DNA of 10,258 nucleotides from the NCBI GenBank assembly GCA_035575035.1, contig DATLYH010000033.1, forward strand, positions 1-10,258, written 5' to 3'. The DNA is from DATLYH01 sp035575035. Lineage in GTDB: Bacteria > Planctomycetota > Planctomycetia > Gemmatales > Gemmataceae. The notes under the pieces are model-generated. The model was not told the DNA's origin, did not search any database, and worked only from the letters and a program-made list of their open reading frames with translations. The translations under genes were made by a program, and so were the position numbers. Below, in pieces: positions 6,626 to 10,258 of this stretch; within the stretch, counting starts at the first letter, position 1, and every line of letters starts with the position of its first letter.

Positions 6626-7651
6626 ATGAACCCTCCTCCCCTCTCCCCCCCTCGTCCTCATTTGCTGGTCCGCGCCGCTCGCGGCGAGGCGGTCGAGCGG
6701 CCGCCGGTCTGGGCCATGCGGCAGGCCGGCCGCTGGGACCCGGAGTTCAATCGGCTGCGGGCCGGGCTCTCCTTCTATGAGTTTGCCGAAGATGTCGAAC
6801 TGGCAGCCCGGGCGTCGCTCTTGCCCCGCCGCTTCGGTGTGGATGCAATCATCCTCTTCTATGACATCACCACCTTACCGGTGGCGATGGGGCTGCCCTT
6901 CACGCTGAAGCCGGCTCAGGGGCCGGTGCCGGACTCGCCGGTGCGAACATTGGCCGACGTGAAGCGGCTGGAGCCCGAGCCCGACCCCGAGCGCTTCGGC
7001 CATGTCCGGCTCTTGCTGCGGCGGGTGCGCGAGGAACTGGGCGGCGAGCTGCCGGTGATCGTCTTCGCCGGGGCCCCCTTCACCGTGGCAACCTACTGCA
7101 TCGGCACCGGCAAGGACCTGGCAGCGACGCGCCGCTTCGTCGCCGAGTCGCCGGCGGCCTGGCAAGAGCTGCTTGACGTGCTGACAGCGGCCACGATCCG
7201 CTTCCTCGGTACGCTGGTCGAGGATGGGGCCGATGTCTATCAACTTTTCGACTCCTGGGCCGGGATGCTCGCCATCGAGGAGTATCGCTGCTGGGCCCAG
7301 CCGCAGCACCAGGCCATCTTCGCCGCCGTGTGCCGGGTGCCGCGCATCCTCTTCGTCAAGGAATGTCCTTACCTGGAGCTGATGGCGGAATCGGGGGCGG
7401 ACGTGATCAGCCTGGGCGTCCGCCATGACCTGGCAGCCGCCCGCCGCGCCTACCCGCACCTGGTCTTTCAGGGGAATGTCGATCAGGAACTCTTGCGTCG
7501 CGGCACGCCGGAGCAGGTGGCCGAGGCAACGCGCCGCTGTGTCGCGGCGGGGGGCGGACAGCGGCACATCGTCAACCTGAGTCACGGCGTCGATCGCGCC
7601 ACGCCGGTCGCCAATTTCGAGGCGTATGTAAGGGCGGCCAAGAATGGCTAA
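6626..7651 (+). CDS. hemE: Uroporphyrinogen decarboxylase HemE
   Basis: A 341-residue cytoplasmic TIM-barrel enzyme that removes four carboxyl groups from uroporphyrinogen III to give coproporphyrinogen III, in haem synthesis. The N-terminal signature PVWAMRQAGRW is at 27-37, with substrate arginines R32 and R36. Other active-site equivalents are D80 (ILFYDI), Y157 (FTVATYCIG), S210 (YQLFDSWAG) and H320 (NLSHGVDRATP). FQGNVDQELL (281-290) is the usual GN(V/L)D element. All key residues are kept, but W37 replaces the common Tyr, and NLSHGVDRATP departs from the usual NLGHGxxPxTP. The ATG at 6626 has GGAG about 7 nt upstream. The length is normal (340-360). It is last in the ubiE unit; no other hem gene is in the window. 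Confidence 0.95.
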   Translation: MNPPPLSPPRPHLLVRAARGEAVERPPVWAMRQAGRWDPEFNRLRAGLSFYEFAEDVELAARASLLPRRFGVDAIILFYDITTLPVAMGLPFTLKPAQGPVPDSPVRTLADVKRLEPEPDPERFGHVRLLLRRVREELGGELPVIVFAGAPFTVATYCIGTGKDLAATRRFVAESPAAWQELLDVLTAATIRFLGTLVEDGADVYQLFDSWAGMLAIEEYRCWAQPQHQAIFAAVCRVPRILFVKECPYLELMAESGADVISLGVRHDLAAARRAYPHLVFQGNVDQELLRRGTPEQVAEATRRCVAAGGGQRHIVNLSHGVDRATPVANFEAYVRAAKNG

Positions 7652-7781
7652 CCCAGGAATTGCTGACCCCAGAGGACACAGAGAAGAAAGCAAAGAAGAG
7701 CGGGCGAGAAGAGCCGAGCAGCCACTGATCTGCTCCTCTGGTTACTTACTGCCAACTCCTGGTCCCGGTGATACCATCCGG

Positions 7782-7853
7782 GGTGGCCGGGGCTGAGCGC
7801 AGCGAAACCCCGGCGCGGCATCCCGGGGCTTCGCAGACTCTGCCCCAGCCACC
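7782..7853. repeat. 72-bp imperfect palindrome
   Basis: The left arm 7782-7806 (GGTGGCCGGGGCTGAG, then CGAA) matches the reverse complement of 7830-7853 (GGTGGCTGGGGCAGAG, then CGAA) with only a few mismatches. An internal stem GCCGGGG (7786-7792)/CCCCGGC (7808-7814) offers a competing fold. There is no coding capacity. It is probably a dispersed palindromic element; only one copy lies in this window. Confidence 0.65.
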
Positions 7854-7910
7854 TAACCGGGGAAGCCAGCGACAACGAAGACACTGGCTCAGGGATTACC
7901 AACTCCCAAT

Positions 7911-7934
7911 ACTCCTGTTGACCGCAACAGGGGT
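7911..7934. terminator. Hairpin, possible terminator after the hemE unit
   Basis: A stem of ACTCCTGTTG with CAACAGGGGT (10 pairs, one G-U) closes on a 4-nt loop, ACCG. It is stable and compact, but no T-run follows on either strand and it lies 260 nt after hemE. It could be Rho-independent only in a loose sense, or be part of a repeat. Confidence 0.3.
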
Positions 7935-8084
7935 GGAGACGAATAAGCCATCCGTCCTGCCAAACAGGGAGGGTTGGCCACCGCGAACCGCTTGGGGGTG
8001 ACTTCTGGTCTTCGCTTCCTTGCAAGGGCTTCCCTTCTGAAACGACCCGCCCGGTCTTTGGAGAAGAATTTTTTCCACGAACCA

Positions 8085-8113
8085 TTGACTCCTCGGTGTT
8101 CGCTTTGTACCTT
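8085..8113 (+). promoter_or_regulatory. Weak promoter candidate for the DUF1559 gene
   Basis: TTGACT (8085-8090) is a good -35 match. TACCTT (8108-8113), 17 nt later, is a poor -10. An alternative -10, TATCAT (8140-8145), has no partner at proper distance. The locally lower GC from 8065 to 8175 fits a promoter region. Confidence 0.25.
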
Positions 8114-8205
8114 CACTCCTTGTTGGGATTGAATCTCAGTATCATTAAAATTGCCGATTTGATGATTTCGAATCGCAACAAGGCCCTGACCAGGAGTCGC
8201 TTCTC

Positions 8206-9228
8206 ATGACCAGGAAACAAGCTAAGACGGCAACAGGCTTTACGCTGGTGGAGCTGCTGGTGGTGATCGCCATCATCGCCATCCTGATCGCCCTGCTGCT
8301 GCCGGCGGTGCAAAAGGCCCGTGAGGCGGCCAACCGGACCCAGTGCGCCAACAACCTCAAGCAGATCGGTCTGGCTATCCACAACTACCATTCGGCGGAA
8401 GGATCCTTTCCACCCGCAGGGATCTACCCGATCCCTTCCAACTCGGTGTCCTTCTCTTACCTCGCCCGCCTCCTCCCCTACCTGGAGCAGGAGAATCTCC
8501 AGCGACTCTTCGACTACAACCTCCCCTACAATCATTCGGCCAACCTGGCGGGGGCCAGCACCCGGGTCAACACCTACATCTGCCCCAGCGAGGTCAAGCC
8601 CCGTCAGCGTGTCAGGGCGGATGGTACCCCGGAGCACTACACCCTGAACTACGCCTGCAACCTAGGCACCTGGATGGTCTTCAACCCGGCCACCGGAGCG
8701 ACCGGCGACGGGGCTTTCGGCGTCAACGCCCGCTATCGCTACGCCGACCTGACGGACGGCTCCAGTAATACGCTTGGCGTTGTCGAGGTGAAAAGCAATA
8801 CGCCGTACAAGAGGAACAACAACGCCGCTGCCAAGTTGGGGACCGGGGTGCCGGCCAGCGCCGCCGCCGTTGCTGCTCTGATCGAAGCGCCAGGTGGGGA
8901 CTCGTTCAACAGCGACAGCGGCCACACCGAGTGGGTGGATGCCCGGGTGCACCAGACCGGTTTCACCACCACCTTGCCCCCGAACACCAATGTGCAAGTC
9001 ACCATCAACGGCACGGTCTTCAAGGACGCCGACTTCAACAACCAGCGCGAAGGCTCGCACCCAAGCAACATCTGCTACGCGGCCGTCACCGCACGCAGCT
9101 TCCATGCCGGCGGGGTCAACGGCCTGCTGATGGACGGCTCGGTGCGTTTCTTCAGCGACAGCGTCCGCCTGGAGGTGTGGCGGGCGCTGGGCACCCGGGC
9201 CGGCGGCGAGGTGGCCACCGATTTCTGA
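8206..9228 (+). CDS. DUF1559 prepilin-like protein with N-terminal methylation motif and H-X9-DG ending
   Basis: A 340-residue type II pseudopilin-like envelope protein of the family hugely expanded in planctomycetes. The type III (prepilin) signal is clear: a short basic leader, then GFTLVELLVVIAIIAILIAL, with expected cleavage between G11 and F12 and the key Glu at mature position 5 (E16). The helix runs into LLPAVQKAREAANRTQCANN, the usual start of DUF1559. The H-X9-DG motif is exact, H300 to D310-G311 (SFHAGGVNGLLMDGSVRFF). DLTDGSSNTLGVVE (181-194) is another family mark. The ATG at 8206 has AGGAG 9 nt upstream. A prepilin peptidase elsewhere in the genome would be required. The gene stands alone behind a long leader. 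The family is certain; the cellular role, often supposed to be in envelope or secretion structures, is not known. Confidence 0.95.
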   Translation: MTRKQAKTATGFTLVELLVVIAIIAILIALLLPAVQKAREAANRTQCANNLKQIGLAIHNYHSAEGSFPPAGIYPIPSNSVSFSYLARLLPYLEQENLQRLFDYNLPYNHSANLAGASTRVNTYICPSEVKPRQRVRADGTPEHYTLNYACNLGTWMVFNPATGATGDGAFGVNARYRYADLTDGSSNTLGVVEVKSNTPYKRNNNAAAKLGTGVPASAAAVAALIEAPGGDSFNSDSGHTEWVDARVHQTGFTTTLPPNTNVQVTINGTVFKDADFNNQREGSHPSNICYAAVTARSFHAGGVNGLLMDGSVRFFSDSVRLEVWRALGTRAGGEVATDF

Positions 9229-9366
9229 CCGGTCGGAAGCCGGGCGGCGCGGCGGGGTTCGGCGAGCGCAAGTTCACGTCGAGGCCGCGTTTTCTTCATG
9301 AATCCGCGTCACGAAGCCGCGCGATCCTGGCATAATGGGGAAGACCTTGCCCCACGGAGGCCCGAC

Positions 9367-10155
9367 ATGAGCCGTAAGCCTGCGCCGCCAGCGCTTTCAG
9401 AATTGCTGGCCCGCTATTTGCAAAACCAGGCATCCGCCCACCAGGAGGGTTTGGCCTTCGCCGACCTGTCCGGCGAGGTGATTCCTCATGAGGTGGCCCC
9501 AGCGCAGCCGATCGACCCGCGGCTGGCCTGGGACGAGGCGCTGGCTGCCGTCCGCTGGCTGGCACCTGACGCCTCGGTCCGACCGGGACAGGCCCCGCCC
9601 GACTGGCCCGCCTTGGTCGCTTCCCAGGAGTCGGAGACCGCCCTGGCCTTCTGCGCTGGCAACTTCCCTCAGCTGGTGCGGGACCTGCACTTGCTCCTGC
9701 GGGCCGACGACCTGACGCAACTACACCGCCCCGTGGGCCGGCCGGCAGCGGTGCCTGGTCTGCTGGCCTGGGCTGAACAGGCCGAGCGCCAGCAGCAGTA
9801 CCCGCAGATGTTGTTGGCCGTCGGTGTCCTGCGGTTGGCCCGGCAGTTCGACCTTGCCCAAGATCTGCTCGACCGCCATAAGGCAGAGGTGCCCGCCGCG
9901 TGGCAGCGGGCCTGGGCCAACGAGACGGCGGCCCTGACCTGGCACCGCGGCAAACCGGACGCGGCGTTAGCCCTGTGGCTGGCGCAGCCGGAGAGCGTAC
10001 CGGTGCTTTTTAACCGCGGCATGGCAGCGCTGTTCCTTGGTCGGCCGGCCGATGCTCGCCCGGCACTGTCTCGTGCCGTGCAACAACTACCCGACAGCGA
10101 CGCCTGGCACCACCTCGGCCGGCTCTACCTGGCCCTCGCCGAGATGCGCCGCTGA
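9367..10155 (+). CDS. TPR-like hypothetical protein
   Basis: A 262-residue, mostly alpha-helical soluble protein. The ATG at 9367 is chosen over an in-frame ATG at 9298 because GGAGG lies 6 nt before it, and because the 23 extra residues (starting MNPRHEAARS) look non-coding. Residues 130-250 read as consecutive helix pairs of the tetratricopeptide kind: QQYPQMLLAVGVLRLARQFD (143-162); NETAALTWHRGKPDAALALW (185-204); LFNRGMAALFLGRPADARPA (214-233), then DAWHHLGRLYLALAEM. The last two give the classic TPR spacing. There is no signal peptide or membrane segment. The N-terminal 1-125 is not recognised. TPR proteins act as protein-binding scaffolds; the partner here is unknown. CATAAT at 9331-9336 might be a -10 box, but no -35 supports it. 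Confidence 0.8.
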   Translation: MSRKPAPPALSELLARYLQNQASAHQEGLAFADLSGEVIPHEVAPAQPIDPRLAWDEALAAVRWLAPDASVRPGQAPPDWPALVASQESETALAFCAGNFPQLVRDLHLLLRADDLTQLHRPVGRPAAVPGLLAWAEQAERQQQYPQMLLAVGVLRLARQFDLAQDLLDRHKAEVPAAWQRAWANETAALTWHRGKPDAALALWLAQPESVPVLFNRGMAALFLGRPADARPALSRAVQQLPDSDAWHHLGRLYLALAEMRR

Positions 10156-10166
10156 GGACTGTCGGC

Positions 10167-10251
10167 GCCCAGAGCGTTAGCGACGGGGAACTATCCGAGC
10201 CCGGAGCGTTAGCGACGGGGAACTATCCGAGCCCGGAGCGTTAGCGACGGG
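10167..10251. repeat. 32-nt tandem repeat, two full copies and a partial third
   Basis: Units run 10167-10198 and 10199-10230, differing at one base (CCCAGAG against CCCGGAG). A third copy matches for 21 nt (10231-10251) and then diverges. Each unit is a GC-rich core containing GGAGCGTTAGCGACGGG followed by the tail AACTATCCGA. It starts 11 nt after the TPR-like gene stop. Because the tails are identical it is not a CRISPR array. Confidence 0.9.
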
Positions 10252-10258
10252 TTGATGG

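Larger units (their letters stand above)
7652..8205. other. 554-nt intergenic region without a convincing gene
   Basis: The frames here (the longest is leftward, 7648-8085) mostly translate repeat sequence, have no recognisable domain and lack supported starts. The region holds a purine-rich stretch after hemE (about 7667-7718), a large imperfect palindrome (7782-7853), a hairpin (7911-7934) and, from about 8065 on, a more AT-rich leader for the DUF1559 gene with a weak promoter candidate. Confidence 0.6.

Noticed and set aside
6875..7693. 272-codon leftward frame opposite hemE
   Set aside because: It is a GC-driven shadow of hemE with no domain and no supported start.
7648..8085. 145-codon leftward frame in the hemE-DUF1559 gap
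   Set aside because: It largely translates palindromic repeat sequence and overlaps the end of hemE. Competing frames on both strands are equally open.
10167..10258. Possible CRISPR array
   Set aside because: The segments between the repeated cores are identical, the period is only 32 nt and no cas gene is present.

Overview
The window looks like chromosomal DNA from a high-GC planctomycete, probably of the Gemmata group. The evidence is the set of lineage-typical families: a PSCyt1/DUF1549/DUF1553 (PSD1) secreted cytochrome-like protein, a DUF1080 secreted protein, and a DUF1559 prepilin-like protein with the H-X9-DG C-terminal motif. Many short palindromic and heptameric repeats lie between the genes. 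The genus is inferred, not shown.

Layout. 1-2514 (-) is a PSD1/cytochrome protein whose C-terminus runs off the left edge. It diverges from 2813-3454 (+), a DUF1080 protein with a plausible sigma70-type promoter. A 54-nt inverted repeat separates that gene from the convergent 3578-4672 (-), an M24 (Xaa-Pro-type) peptidase. Next, after a spacer built of heptamer repeats, is 4798-5390 (-), a LURP-one/phospholipid-scramblase-like gene. It has a one-base frameshift near 5250-5253, so only its last 141 codons form one open frame. A second copy of the inverted repeat lies in the 258-nt gap before the rightward block: 5649-6389 ubiE/menG, 6393-6572 a 59-residue two-helix membrane protein, and 6626-7651 hemE. 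A 554-nt gap with a large imperfect palindrome and a hairpin follows. The last genes are 8206-9228 (+, DUF1559 protein) and 9367-10155 (+, a TPR-like protein). Directly after the last gene is a 32-nt tandem repeat.

How the genes relate. UbiE/MenG (quinone C-methylation) and HemE (tetrapyrrole synthesis) both supply the respiratory chain. Their shared direction and close spacing, with a small membrane protein between them, suggest one transcript. The DUF1080, PSD1 and DUF1559 proteins are exported or envelope proteins belonging to large planctomycete families of mostly unknown role. I see no mobile element with a transposase, no CRISPR array, no RNA gene and no defence or secondary-metabolite cluster. 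The most notable points are the frameshifted scramblase-like gene with its TGATG junction, the unannotatably small gene between ubiE and hemE, and the variety of intergenic repeats.
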